Shown here: in pieces, positions 40,339 to 61,021 of the stretch
How positions within the stretch are numbered: the stretch's first letter is position 1
Layout of the letters: every line of letters begins with the position of its first letter
Notes under the pieces: model-generated
Database searches by the model: none
Seen by the model: the letters and a program-made list of their open reading frames with translations, nothing else
What the model was told of the DNA's origin: nothing
Made by a program: the position numbers and the translations under genes
DNA from: Porites lutea
Taxonomy: Eukaryota; Cnidaria; Anthozoa; Scleractinia; Poritidae
DNA length: 64,000 nucleotides
Assembly (NCBI RefSeq): GCF_958299795.1
Contig: NC_133209.1
Coordinates: 928,501-992,500, forward strand
Direction of reading: 5' to 3'

Positions 40339-41518
40339 TTAATATTAATAACACCATAAATCTAGCATCCGACATGAACACTGACAATGATAGAACTGTA
40401 CAATCAGAGTAAAATCACTGGGTAACAATGTACTGGACATTGCACTAGTAATAGGAGATCAAAAGGTTACCGTCTGTGAACTCAGAAAATTAGCTATTTT
40501 TAGTACCTAAAAACAACACAATTTTCTTCGTAAACTGAATACTACACATAAATGACACTGAGACACTGATTGTTTGGCAAGGCAGGTACATGCAGGGTAA
40601 CCCTCTTACTAGGGTAACCCTACCACTCAGGTAGGGTTACCCTAGCACTAGAGTAACCCTACCTGCCTTGTAAACACGTCATGTAAAAAACGAAAAAATG
40701 TGCGAGTGCTAGGGTGACCCTCCTAGCAAGAGGGTGACCCTCCCTCCTTGTAAACGGGGCCTAAGGGCCATAGAGATATCCAAATAACATTTATTTCAGT
40801 GTCGACAATTAGCTTTTAGCTGAATACCTTGACACTTTAATAAAGTTTATGTATGTATGTATGTATGTATGTATGTATGTATACGCATCGGAGCGCCAAT
40901 CCCCGAAGACCTGGATAATCGGGGATAACCGGGGTGGGGAAATGTTTGTGCATTATTTGACTGGAATGATTTGCCCTCGTGGAGGCAATTTGTCAGCATA
41001 TTTGTGAAAAATGTCAAATCCCCACCCCATGCCCTGCCTCCCCGGCCCCCTAGCCGGCTACACATATCGATAGCTGCATAAAGAACAAAAGATCGATGCT
41101 CCGATTGTCACAAACAGAGGATGGTCTGCTTGTTATCAACAGTCAAAATCTGCAAACAAATCAATCTATGAAGTTAAATCGGTAATCGTTAACAACACAC
41201 CTGAGTATGAAGATATGGAAACTGAGATGAAGGACATTCCAGAGGTTTTGAAGAAGAACGGCTGACAGTATTTTCGTGTTCCTTTTCAATGTTTTTTATA
41301 CGTTTCGTTGAAGTGACCTTGAATTTGTGACAAGATGGTTAGTTCGCGCGGGTGACTTGCACTTAAAACACAAAAAATTACCTACTAGTATTTCTTACCA
41401 TGGGGATCTGTCGAACATCGCTCGAATGCTTTTCTGTTAAGTCAGAATTCGTTCCAGAATCTTCTTCCGCCTCCAATTGCCTCTTATTGCTATATCGAAG
41501 ATCAAACTCACCGTTCAT
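38664..41518 (-). CDS. Small acidic protein of unknown function, three exons
   Basis: Exons: 41399-41518, 39747-39812, 38664-38786; 309 nt, 102 aa. All three junctions are phase 0 with good GT-AG sites (GTAAG, GTTAAG). The N-terminus is MNGEFDLRYSNKRQLEAEED. A basic amphipathic middle EQLKKILETRRFRNLQEKFN is followed by a very acidic run DSDDSDEDEE and a helix-prone end YELTMKAIRETLLKK. I do not recognise the family. The model rests on splice sites, frame closure and protein-like composition. The start is the first ATG upstream of the donor with an open frame. It lies head to head with the nicotinamidase gene. Confidence 0.6.
39123..39310. repeat. Likely MITE fragment in the second intron of the 102-aa gene
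   Basis: GAGGTACTCAACAAAGTT, TTATATGGGCAGGC and TTTTATATACCAACTGTGAC phrases look like a degraded dispersed element rather than unique sequence. Ends are not clear. Confidence 0.35.
40283..40348. repeat. AAT microsatellite
   Basis: About 19 copies of AAT/ATA, followed by a few ATT-containing variants. It lies in the first intron of the 102-aa gene. Confidence 0.95.
40568..40765. repeat. Dispersed repeat with iterated GGGTAACCCT / GGGTGACCCT
   Basis: The phrase AGGGTAACCCT and its inverted forms recur at least seven times. The end GACCCTCCCTCCTTGTAAAC resembles the middle TACCTGCCTTGTAAAC, so it looks like two half-elements. It is intronic, with no coding capacity. Confidence 0.5.
40848..40882. 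repeat. GTAT microsatellite
   Basis: About eight tandem GTAT copies in the first intron of the 102-aa gene. Confidence 0.95.
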
Positions 41519-41684
41519 TATCTCACCGCTTCAGCTTCCTGCGACGTCAATATCCTTTCCCTCAAAAAGGACTGGGAACCACCAGACAAGAGCCTGTGCC
41601 AATAATGGATAACAATAGCCTGCCAACATTTGCCAACATTGGCCTCAGGAAAACCCCAGCAAATCCTGTGACGTAACGGGAAAC
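41519..41684. promoter_or_regulatory. Bidirectional promoter region, 166 bp
   Basis: These 166 bases separate the start codons of the 102-aa protein gene (left) and the nicotinamidase (right). A CRE-like TGACGTAA lies at 41669-41676. A short repeat, GCCAACATT, occurs twice near 41622. Shared control is inferred from the very short distance. Confidence 0.5.
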
Positions 41685-44600
41685 ATGTCTCTTCTAGAAA
41701 GAGTTAGTCACTTCTTTGACAAATACAGGCAAAACGATGGAAAAGGAGAGCATATTTTAAAGTTATTAAGACAGAACATTTCCTCCTCTTTTAAGAAGTC
41801 TTCTATAGGTAAGTGAACGTAACTAATTGAGCTTAAAATTGCCCGGTGTTTTTAAGCACCGGTCATCATCACATGTTCATAGCATGCATAATACGACTTT
41901 CGTCTAACGTTTTTAACTTTACATTTTTTGGTTATTGCAGTGAAGTATACGAAGTATCAAGAAGTTCCGGAAGATGAATTCAGTGGTTGGTTGAGCCTGC
42001 TCTTTGAGGAACATGGTTTAGAGCGGTTAACGACAGAGCAAACAGAAGATATTAGACAGCAATTCTGTGTTTGCTTGGTCAGTAGTGCGAGAAATTTCGA
42101 GTTCTTAAGCTTTAGAGCTAAGTTTGTCAAGATCGCTGTATATTAGCCAAGTTCCCTTTTGGCTGTTTTTCGTCTCGGTCCATAGAAAAACTTAAAACAG
42201 AACGAGGCCAAAGTGCAGCCATCTTGAACGAACAAGCTTGGTTAATTTTGCATATCTCAAACGTTATCTCTTAGGTAAGCGCACAAAAATTACGCCAGTA
42301 CAAACAACCTCTCACAAGCCTTTGATGATAATTTGCATTTATATACTTTGAGTACGTACAAAATACATGCTAGCAAATTAAATCAATCGTGTAGGCAATA
42401 CACTGTTGACATATTCTCACAAAATTATTTACCCTGTTGATACACATAACCTCTTTGACATTTTGAAGTGCAAACATTAATATTATCTTCCTCTATTAAT
42501 TAGAAAGGTACAAATTTATTTTTAGTCTTGTGGAGTGTTGTAGGGTTCTGTATACATATGGGTCTTAAAAATATTTACGGTATACAGTATATATCTTTGC
42601 TTCCCATTGAAGAAAGTTTGTTTAATATTATACTCCCCCCCCCCCCCCCCACCATCAACTCTCAGTAGTCCTGTTTTCTCAAGAACATACATTCTCCAGT
42701 TAGCTTCTTTACACTCACATGACACAGGGTTGTCAGGATGTTTTGAAGTAGACGGCTGAGTTGTCAAAGTAAGCGGCCAGTCCAGGGATGTTTTTTAAAA
42801 AAAATGCCATCCATAAAGAAATGCTAAGCTAACCTGAGATCAGGCTCTATTTTCGTTTCGCTTTGAAAATTACATTTCGGCGGGCAAGGCGAAACCAATT
42901 TCAGCGGTGGCCATTAGAGAGAATGTATGAGAACCGCTCAAATTGGGCCTGATCTCAGGTTAATTCTAAGCAGAGTAGATGGCCGATACTAACCAAGTTG
43001 GCAGCGATTTTCACCGGCAGCCAGCTACTTTTGACATCCCTGATGACACCTGCCAGTGAAACTGTTTCCTTGCCAGTAGTCTGTGAGTGATATCAGAGGA
43101 AAACATTTCACTATTTGCTTCTAGCAAAACATTGTCCTCTTCTTTGTTTTAATCCATTTAATTATTTGCAGGTGTGATTAAGGTGTCAATAGTGTGTTTA
43201 CATTATACTGTTAATTTGTTTCAGAAAAGAATTGAGGAGAGTTCTTGTGTAGCCTTGTGGGAATATTGGTTAAGACCAGTGAGTATAAAGCTGTTTTTCA
43301 TAGTGTTATAAACTGCACTTCAATTTATAAACTAAGGAACAGGAAAGGATTGTCCCCTCAGACTAAAACATGAGATCTCCACTATGGTGATAACTGCATT
43401 AACCCCTGCACTTCAAAGTGATTTGTTGCTATTTGTCAAAGTATATGAGAAGCTTTTTAATTCATTATTGCAACACTTCATTGTGAATTACATTGCATAC
43501 CTATACACTGTACACTGTGAAAGGTTTGAACTCAGGAGTTATTTCAAAAGTAGGTTGAGTTTGATCGTCTGGGTGAGCGTAGTCCTGAATAGGACTGTTG
43601 TTGTTGACAGTGACTGATGTTTTGGCAACCTGTGCGATAGTCATTTTCAGAGTCAAAGTGAGTTGTATTCAATGATTCAACTCATTTTGACTCTGAAGAT
43701 GACTACCACACAGGTTGTCGAAACGTCAGTCACTGTCAACAACAACAGTCCTATTGAGGACTACGCTCACCCGGACGATCAAACTCAACCTACTTTTGAA
43801 CACTGTACACTATTATCATGATGCATTATGATTTATTATTTGCATACACAAACAATAAAAAAATAGTGGCATAAACCTATAGAGCCATGTAAATGTAACA
43901 AACTGTGGAATTACTGATCAAAGAATTGTCAAATGAATGGTGATAAACAGTCAAAAAAAAAGAATTAGGAAAATACATGTATGGGAGAACTCTTCCTTCA
44001 CTGCTCACAATGGTTCTATGGGCATAGACTTTGTGTTCGTCCTTTGTAGGTTCTCAACCCTATATCAGCTCTGCTTATTGTTGATGTACAAAATGACTTC
44101 ATTAGTGGGTCTCTTGCCTTAAAAAACTGCCCTGCTGGTGAAGATGGTGAAGAAGTTGTATCAGTCATACAAGAGCTGCTGTCAAAAAAGATGTTTAGTG
44201 TTGTCGCCTACTCTTTTGATTGGCATCCATCAGATCATTGCTCCTTTGTTGACAATGTGTCCTTGTACCCGCTGCATTCCTCTAGTCAAGTGACAGCTGA
44301 GAAAGCCAAGGTCTTCGATGTTGTGGTTTATGACAAAATCCCCATCATTGATCAAGTGTTGTGGCCTAGGCACTGTGTAATGAACAGCTGGGGTGCTGAA
44401 CTTCACAAAGATCTCACAGTAAGAAAAATAAAACTATTGGTGACCTAGATGTACCTAATCGAATGGCCTTCAGGGGCTAGTACATATTTATCTTAAGTGG
44501 GGGCCTAAGTTTGTTACCCTTTTTGAAAGAAAGAAGTTTTTTTAGTGAGGATGCTTTCCAAAAGTCAAAACTTGGTGGCCATACAGTTCATTTAGAAAAA

Positions 44601-47263
44601 TGAAATAGGCATTGTTAAGAGTTTTCTCTTAAAAACCCATCAACCCTTTGGAATTATTTGATCTGGCAGAACAGTTTTGATAAAAAGTGAAATTCTCATT
44701 AAAATAGGAACAGATAATTTGGCTGGCCCGCGGTTCTGACAAATGGAAAGTGCTCTTAGTTAATTTGGAGTAGCTACTGAGAGCTTTGACTAGAGCTCTG
44801 ATAAGCAACTTCATGCCCTTTAGGCAGACTGATTTTCGTACATTCAATCCTCTACTAGCCTGCAGTGCAGGTGTTTTCTTTGGGCGCACAAATGTTTTTA
44901 CTATTTCTACTCTCCCCAGTCTTCCACTGTCATAAAATCAAAGATGACGGCTACAATAATATGAACACGAACAAGGTTTCGCCCACACAAAATACACCTG
45001 CACTGCAGGCTAATCCTCTACTTAGAACAGCCACCATTCCACAATGGCTCTCTTCTTGTTGTCCTGGTCTACCAATTTTTAGGCTTTAAACTCTAAAGAG
45101 TGTGGTTTTATGGTGGTTTAAATAACTGAAAAAAATACAAAAAGTATCAATGGAAAAAGTTTCTGGACAGCGCACCTTGCCATCCAGCATTTTTTTCCAT
45201 TTAAACCCTTACAATTTTGTGAGCAATGAAATCTCCCTTTTAAGTCGCTGGTATTTTCTAAGTTGTGTTGGTGTTTTATTGCATAACCATAACAACCAGT
45301 CTTCTCTACAATGACTGCCTACTTTTGTCCCTGAAGGTGGCCATTGTGCAAGTCAGGTTCTGCCGTACTGAGTTAATTTTTTATCTATCCCAGCTAGTCA
45401 TCCTAAAGGTGCCATGGTATTCAGGAGCATAGCGTCCATATATGCACACCGCCTATGCGTACAGCTAAAATCTGGACAAAAGATACCTTTTATTTCCTAA
45501 AAGCATTTTTATCGTTAAATTGCAATGACTGATAACTTTTTCAAGTTATATTGGTGTCTTTACCCATCTGAAGGGTAGACTTCTCGCCCTTGAAACCTCC
45601 TTGATGGCATCACTGTTTTACCCACTGATAGCACAAGAGATAAGAGATAGGTAAAATAAACAACTAAATACGGCACTTTACTTCGTATTTTTTTTGCTAA
45701 AAATGTCCATTTCAGAGACCCTAAATTTAAACATTTTCTGGGGGAGCATGCCCCCAAGCCCCCTAGTTTGAGCCACCTTCAGCCCCCTTATATTTTCTTT
45801 CCTCACATACACCTTCAAACTCTCAGGCAATGCCCCTGGCCATGGCATACAAAGCTCCCCAAAAATAGTTTACTGATATAAGAATCTTTTATAGCCTCCT
45901 TCAGATAAGGACATCACAGTCAAAAAGGGAAAAAATCCTGAAGTGGACTGTTACTCAGCATTTTGGAATAACGGCGACTGTACACAAACATCTTTATTTG
46001 TTGACCTTTTAAAACGTGGAGTGACAGATCTTTATGTGTGTGGATTGGCTTTTGATGTGTGTGTGAAAGAAACATCCATAGATGCTGTTGGACAAGGCTT
46101 CAAGACTCATGTCATTGTGGATGCTTGTAGGGGTGTTGCACCTGAAGGAATTGCAAAAACAAAAGAAGAATTTGTAAAGAATGGAATAGTTTTACTAGAA
46201 TCGGAGAAGGTAAGGGAAATTCAAAACTTTTCTTGTGTGTGTGTTGATACACCCAATGAGTGCACTAAAGGATTGATAAGATAATTAGCCTTGTCATGTG
46301 GTCTCTCAGGAGGCAAGCAGATGATAGAAGCGTCCCCTTCAAGCAGTCATGGTCCACTATTGTATTGTTTATTGTAAACAACAAATTAATTTAAAACTTG
46401 TTATGTATGTGATCATAATTGTTTGCTTGAACGATAACAACTGGAGATATCCTTAAATGTTATAAGTAGTGGTGCCAAACTTGTTCCTTATAATTTTTTG
46501 CTTGATATCCAACAATATTGGTGGCTTTCTGATGATCAAATTACATTGATTTTATCCCATCAATCCTTACATGCGTAGAAAGGTGAAGGGTATCCTGATA
46601 AGGTAGACCTATAATTTTGGTTTATAGCTCTTATGGTGTTCGTCACTACATTATTTTCTGCTCTAGAATAACAAAAATTGAATGAAGGGATTAGGGACCT
46701 CTTTTCATCTGGCCTAGTCAGTTTAGTGTTATTGTTTTTTGGGGGGGAGGAAAATGCTTTTCCTGTTTAGGGTCCTTTAGAGTTGTCACTAAGATTTCAA
46801 GGTGCCAGTTATAAGAAGTTCCTTTGGTTTATTTCGTCTTTGTCTCAGATGATTGAATTACAGTGTGACCACTCCGACTGGGGCACTTGGAAGGAGATTA
46901 TCCAATCACAACATTCTCAAATTTTTTTGGCAAATGGACCAATAAAATTCAAGGTTCAACTATGCAACCATTGAAAACTTTAAACTGTTTGAACTTACCT
47001 GACCTCTCAGGAAAGAGCACTCAAATTCATGAATGCTATTGGTCTATTTGCAAAAAACCTTAAGAATCTTTTGTTTTCAAAAAACGTTGTGATTGGATAA
47101 TCTTCTTCCAAGTGCCCTGTTTCGAGAAGTGGCACTGTAAAAGTAAATATATTATAACAAAAATAATAATCTGCCAGCGACCTTAATTTTGTTGTTGTTC
47201 TTGTTTATACTTTTCCTACCACAGGTGAAAGATGCATTGAGAGATAAGAAAGAAATAATGTGA
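41685..47263 (+). CDS. Naam: Nicotinamidase (isochorismatase family), six exons
   Basis: Exons: 41685-41808, 41941-42077, 43225-43278, 44050-44418, 45910-46209, 47225-47263; 1023 nt, 340 aa. The enzyme hydrolyses nicotinamide to nicotinic acid in the NAD salvage route. Key residues: Asp117 (IVDVQNDF), Lys234 (VKKG) and Cys279 (AFDVCVKET) form the expected triad; Asp162, His164 (DWHPSDH) and His213 (WPRHCV) are the metal ligands. HKDLT and KNPEVD..YSAFWNN follow the insect Naam sequence closely. Residues 1-105 match the place of the N-terminal EF-hand-like region of Drosophila Naam but with no clear calcium loop. Exon 5 must begin at the second AG (45908-45909), because the first (45903-45904) would break the frame. 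Introns carry several MITEs. Vertebrates lack this enzyme. Confidence 0.93.
42830..42962. mobile_element. MITE with TAACCTGAGATCAGGC ends
   Basis: Left end TAACCTGAGATCAGGC and right end GCCTGATCTCAGGTTA are perfect inverted repeats of 16 bases around a 101-base core. The right half (GAGAGAATGTATGAGAACCG and onward) recurs as a partial copy at about 58083-58140. It lies in intron 2 of the nicotinamidase gene. Confidence 0.75.
43543..43800. mobile_element. Long near-perfect fold-back MITE, 258 bp
   Basis: TTCAAAAGTAGGTTGAGTTT on the left pairs with its complement on the right, and pairing continues for about 120 bases per arm through GTAGTCCT, GTTGTTGTTGACAGTGACTG and AGTCAAAGTGAGTTG. The loop is about 13 bases. 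It lies in intron 3 of the nicotinamidase gene. Confidence 0.85.
44548..44756. mobile_element. MITE with AAAAGTCA..TTCTGAC ends, copy 2
   Basis: Left end AGGATGCTTTCCAAAAGTCA and right end TTCTGACAAATGGAAAGTGC are inverted repeats, and the interior resembles the copy at 36160-36380. It lies in intron 4 of the nicotinamidase gene. Confidence 0.6.
44858..45012. mobile_element. MITE with TAGCCTGCAGTGCAGG ends
   Basis: TAGCCTGCAGTGCAGGTGTT on the left pairs with ACACCTGCACTGCAGGCTA on the right, and inner GGGCG/CGCCC also pair. A similar TIR pattern (AGCCTGCGTAGCAGGCGG) occurs near 31110 and at 59143-59230. Confidence 0.65.
46858..47141. mobile_element. MITE with TTACAGTG ends and long inverted arms
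   Basis: TTACAGTGTGACCACT and GGGCACTTGGAAGGAGATTA on the left pair with TAATCTTCTTCCAAGTGCCC and AGTGGCACTGTAA on the right. The arms pair with gaps over more than 100 bases. It lies about 80 bases before the last exon of the nicotinamidase gene. Confidence 0.7.
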
Positions 47264-48390
47264 TGTATTGTTTTTCTGGAAATGACACAGCAGTACAGTG
47301 TAGCCATTTTTGTCAAAAAAGAGGCATAAACTATTCTAAATTATCTAAATGTTGTTTCAAAAATTGTGTTGAAACATAATGAATTTTATCTAAGTATATT
47401 GCACATACATTTTTAACATAATAATATTATATTTTTGTGAAGTCATTTGTATGTGATTAACCAGCCAAATTCAGTCTTGGATGTAAATTAATCACAGTGA
47501 AGTGGCTTCAAGCAGTTGGGTTATTTTTGTTAGTGCCCTTCTTCTTCAATACAAGTAGTTCTCCATTTGTAGGAAAATTTCGCAGGTGGTAAATTTTGTA
47601 ATTTTTCAGTTTTATTTATGATCTGAAAAATAATACAGTGAAACCTGTATTAAGCGGACACCCTCAGGGAAAGCTGTGGTGTCCGCTTAATACAGGGTGT
47701 CTGCCTAATACAGGTTTCAATAGATAACGACATATGAATGTCAAATGCCATTCAAATGAACAGTGGAAAGAGACTATGACGATATACGTTTGAATGAATT
47801 TCTTTATCAAAGTGGACCAATTAATCATGGTACCTTAAACATAGATTGCAACTCAAATGTGACGAAATCAGATGAGTGAAAAAAGCTCTATGCAAACAAA
47901 ACGAAATAGAAAACAATACTGCACTGGGAAACTAATCAAATAAGTTCGTCAAGTCACGTTTTTTAATGTAAAAATTGAAAAATTTGTGGGTGACAATTCG
48001 AGGCAATCTTTAGCATTTCTGGTGTCTGGCATGTTGTGTGGTGGAATTTAATTACGAGTGTCCGTTTAATACAGGTTGGCAACAATAGAAATAACCATTT
48101 CAGGTACTTTTTAGGTGTCCACATCTGCTTAACTCACTGTATTGAGCATAACTTCCTGCAAAGACATTTATTCGGAGGTTGCAATTCCTTTTACGTATAT
48201 TATAGAATAGAGAAAGTGACTCTGAGGTTTAAGTGAAACACTGTCATAGTTTGTGCCTTTTAACCATACAAGTGTGAGTAAAATGTTTGGTGTTTGTGTA
48301 ATGCAATGTCAGAAAAACATTGCTGTATAATTACAATGATGTGAGGAAATAAGATTGATAATTGATTGATTGGTGAAATAAATGATAACT
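47264..48390. other. Convergent spacer between nicotinamidase and polymerase mu
   Basis: It contains two 3' UTRs and the mariner-type MITE at 47635-48143. No coding exon is seen. Confidence 0.45.
47635..48143. mobile_element. Mariner/pogo-type MITE with GTCCGCTTAATACAGG motifs
   Basis: The left end TACAGTGAAACCTGTATTAA, then GCGGACACC, pairs with the right end GGTGTCCACATCTGCTTAA, then CTCACTGTA. Internal copies of TCCG(C/T)TTAATACAGG are at about 47684 and 48060. TA flanks with CAGTG..CACTG ends fit the pogo branch of Tc1/mariner. Confidence 0.6.
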
Positions 48391-57712
<9,322 letters not shown>

Positions 57713-57740
57713 TTTGCTCCTCATTGAGTCGTTTCCAGTG

Positions 57741-58257
57741 CCCGCGCTATCAGGGCGCCCCTCGATTAAGCGCCGGGGCGCTTATTTAATTTTCCCTGCC
57801 TAATAGGAGCGGCGCTTATTTCAACTTTCGGTAAAACAATGAGGGGAATACAGAGACAATTAAGTGAGGCGCGCACTCAGTACACAATTTAGTAAAAAAA
57901 TATGCACACCTCGTTTACTACAATAGAACTTTAGAACTCACGAGTTGGTCGAGTCGAGGTCTCATTTCTCAAGCGATGGGCAAGTACTTCATGGCTGACT
58001 GTCGCGTATATGGCATTCAGCCATGAAGTACTTGCCAAGTGATGTCAAGCGCCGTAACAAAGGTGGCGCCTTAGTTTGTTAGCGGTAGCCGTTAGAGAGA
58101 ATGTATGAGAACCGCTCAAATTGGGCCTGATCTCAGGTTAGTTAATATTCAAATTAGCACCGCGGCGCTTAATCGAGAGCGACTCTTATTAAATTATTTT
58201 TGGTAAAAAGGCAGCGCTTATTCGAGAGCGGCGTTTAATCGATCATTTACGGTAATC
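57741..58257. mobile_element. DNA element with TCGATTAAGCGCC ends, carrying nested repeats
   Basis: CTCGATTAAGCGCC and GGCGCTTATTTAAT on the left correspond in inverted order to GCGCTTATTCGAGAGC and GGCGTTTAATCGATC on the right. Inside it are the hairpin GGCAAGTACTTCATGGCTGA with its complement (57979-58036) and a partial copy of the CCTGAGATCAGG family (58083-58140). It lies just upstream of the polymerase mu start. Confidence 0.5.
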
Positions 58258-59142
58258 TCAGTCAAACTTTTAACACAAATGTGTTTTGTATCTGCATTGT
58301 GAATAGAGAGAAGTGTGAACGTCACGTTACCATGGTAGCCCTTTTTCTGAATGACAACAAAACCAACGACGACGACGACGGCAAGGAGAACGGTAAAAAA
58401 TAATATGTTTATATTAATTAACAACAACTTTGCACGTGTATCACGTTATTTTGTACATTTCTTTGCCGTCGTTGCACCACTATGACATGAAACTTCCTAA
58501 TTTCACGGGCCCGCTTAATTTCTTTATTCTAAACTTAGATAACGATAGATTCGATCCCAAAGAAATTTTCGCCAACATTTGCCGAATTAAAAGAAACTGA
58601 ATACGATCGGTGAAGTTTGAATGCAGTGCGAATAGACTTTTTTACATGTTGATATACCAAAATTGTAAAAGCAAAAATTTATGGCCGCGACTATCCTATC
58701 CCCCTAGTTAACATTGGTTTTTCTCCAATCGAAATTCCCACCTTTTAGATGGTTATTTTAGATGCTTTTTTCATCAAGTTTAGGAAATCTATCATTTACC
58801 CTTATCTTGGATTCGACTTATCAAAAAGAGCTCCATCCTTGTTTCTTATTATTGGAGTCGGCTTAAGGATTGTAAACTGGACCACAGATACCAAGGTACA
58901 CTTTAAGTCTACTTAAAGACCCTTTAACGTTGTGAAAATGGACTTACAATTGTATTGAAGTAGTGTATATTCTATTAGGAAGAAGAAAAATATTGGCAAA
59001 AGATTTTCGGACATGCTGGTAAATGCATGTTAATGATGAAAACCATAAAATCTCGGCTAGTACCCTTGTAGGCTCGATCTCCCAGCGCGCGCTCATTTCC
59101 CGAACAGCGGCTGGTAATCGAGCCTACTAGTACGCTAGAAGG

Positions 59143-59230
59143 TAGCCTGCGTGGCAGGCGGTTTTTTGGTGTCCCTTACTTTACGAAACACGAACAAAAA
59201 ACACACCACAAAACCGCCTGCTACGCAGCT
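59143..59230. mobile_element. Short MITE with GTAGCCTGCGTGGCAGGCGG ends
   Basis: GTAGCCTGCGTGGCAGGCGG on the left pairs with CCGCCTGCTACGCAGC on the right; the inner TTTTTTGGTGT pairs with ACACCACAAAA. Length is about 85 bp. Confidence 0.65.
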
Positions 59231-60204
59231 AGACGAAGGGAGTGGTCACTGTCCACCGTCACAACCCTTGGACGAACCAATTGTGAGCTCTTAAAAAAAA
59301 ACCACTGAAAATGGTAGGATTACGGCTGTCTCATATTGCGTAATTGGGCGTTCTGCTTCATTCTTCCTTGTTGACTGGAAGAGGAAGTGTGGAGAACTCC
59401 TACTACTGTTTGAAAAAGGGAATGAGGATGGCGTACCTTTCATAGGTACGTGTTAGTGTAGTTGGAGTGGTGACCCTTTTAGGTAACCCACATAAACTAC
59501 TCGATATAGGAATCTCCCGGGGGTTCGACTCCTATAATTAAGGCACAGGGATGATCGCCGGGAAACAAGAATTGAAACCCAAAATGAGACCAATCTAGAC
59601 GTGGCCCAGGCTTTATTTTGATATTGAAGCATCATGGGTAAAAAAATCTGGTTATCTATTCATCCCAGGAAATTTTGGTTCTGACAAAATCGTCCGTACG
59701 GAGTACGTACTTACGTCCACCCCTTCATGTAAGCCGGATTGAAATTTTGCAGTTCAGGTAACCAAACTTTTAGAGAAAAAACAACAACAACAAAGCTGAC
59801 TTAGTTTTAATGTCTATATTAACATGGATAACAGTGGAAGAGCCAATTTCGTCGTAAGAATAACATGTAAATTTTATGGCGGCGGTAAGAAAATGACAAA
59901 TGCTAAGGCTCCCACGGTCAGAATGAGTGGCAGCGAACAAAAAAGTGAACAAGGACACATACAACATTTCCTCCATAAAACGTGTAACTAGGACGTTTCT
60001 GGAAGCCACGTTGTAGTCGTACAAAACAACGGCAAAGAAATGTACAATAAAAGCGTGCAAAGTTATTTTTTTGCTAACTGGAAGAAAAAGTGCGCGTCAC
60101 GTCAGGATTCAAGAAAAAAAAACACAGTACCAAGACTGCTCGTATCAAGATAATTGATGAACTGTTGTTTAACCTAGACAAAGACAGGGTGTCAGGCATG
60201 GTTC

Positions 60205-60733
60205 TACAGTCGACTCCCGATAACTCGAACCCTCGCTAACTCGAACCTCGCGCCAACTCGAACCAATTTTCGTTTCCCCTCAGGTCATTTTCTATATAAT
60301 TTTACCCTCGATAACTCGAACCATGTTTTGAGCCCTTAAAAAGTCGGGGAAAAAGCCGTATACTGGCGTCCGAAACATTCAATTTTGGATTTTCTATTGA
60401 CGTGTTTTAGGAGTATAGTTTACTAGTGGAAGCTGATGTTGATTGTCACAGGCTAACGTGAAGTAGTTTTTCTTCTCAGAACAGTAAAACACTTGCTCTA
60501 TATAGGCTATCTTTTGTTACGTTACGTTCTGATTTATAATCTAGAAGTATCTTTTAAATTTTTACGTGACATTTCTACAATTAAATGTGATTAAAATGTT
60601 CACTGTGCAGTTAAAACTGTTTTTTACCTTACTGTCGGCTATTTTCTTCAAACGTCCGATAACTCGAACTCCCGATAACTCGAACCTTTTTTCGATTTCC
60701 CTTGAAGGTTCGAATTATCGGAAGTCGACTGTA
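60205..60733. mobile_element. Mariner/pogo-type non-autonomous element in the LINE
   Basis: The element is 60207-60731 with inverted ends CAGTCGACTCCCGATAACTC and ATTATCGGAAGTCGACTG, flanked by TA on both sides. The subterminal motif CGATAACTCGAAC is iterated at both ends. Removing it and one TA joins the LINE frame without a break. The interior has no transposase. Confidence 0.85.
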
Positions 60734-60820
60734 GTCTATTATCGAAGGGCGTTCGACATGGTTGATCACGAACTTTTGTTAAGAAAATTAAATGTGTATG
60801 GCGTTGCTAACCAGAAGCTC

Positions 60821-61021
60821 AATTGACCACTCCAGAAAATACCATTACATACCATAATGCTCCTTGTTTGTCACCCCAAAATTTTGCATAAGCATTGTTT
60901 TCAGTTTCTCTTGGAGCCATTTTAACTCCCAAGAGAAACTGAAGACAATGCTTATGCAAATTTTCGGGGTTTCAAACAAAGAGCATCATAGTATGTTACG
61001 GTATTTCTGGAGTGGTCAATT
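60821..61021. mobile_element. Palindromic MITE in the LINE
   Basis: GACCACTCCAGAAAATACC on the left pairs with GGTATTTCTGGAGTGGTC on the right. The central GTTTCTCTTGG/CCAAGAGAAAC arms also pair closely. AATT flanks both ends. Confidence 0.8.

Larger units (their letters stand above)
57725..60080. other. Repeat-rich intergenic region upstream of polymerase mu
   Basis: No gene recognised. It holds the polymerase mu promoter, the elements at 57741-58257 and 59143-59230, and weakly tRNA-like sequence near 59450-59535. Confidence 0.4.

Noticed and set aside
41928-42146. Independent small gene starting MVIAVKYTKYQEV
   Set aside because: The core is exon 2 of the nicotinamidase; the first codons are intron and the end is read-through past the donor at 42078.
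59450-59535. tRNA-like A box (TTAGTGTAGTTGG) and B box (GGTTCGACTCC)
   Set aside because: The boxes are about 65 bases apart and the T-stem pairs poorly. At best it is a decayed SINE head, so it is not listed as an RNA gene.
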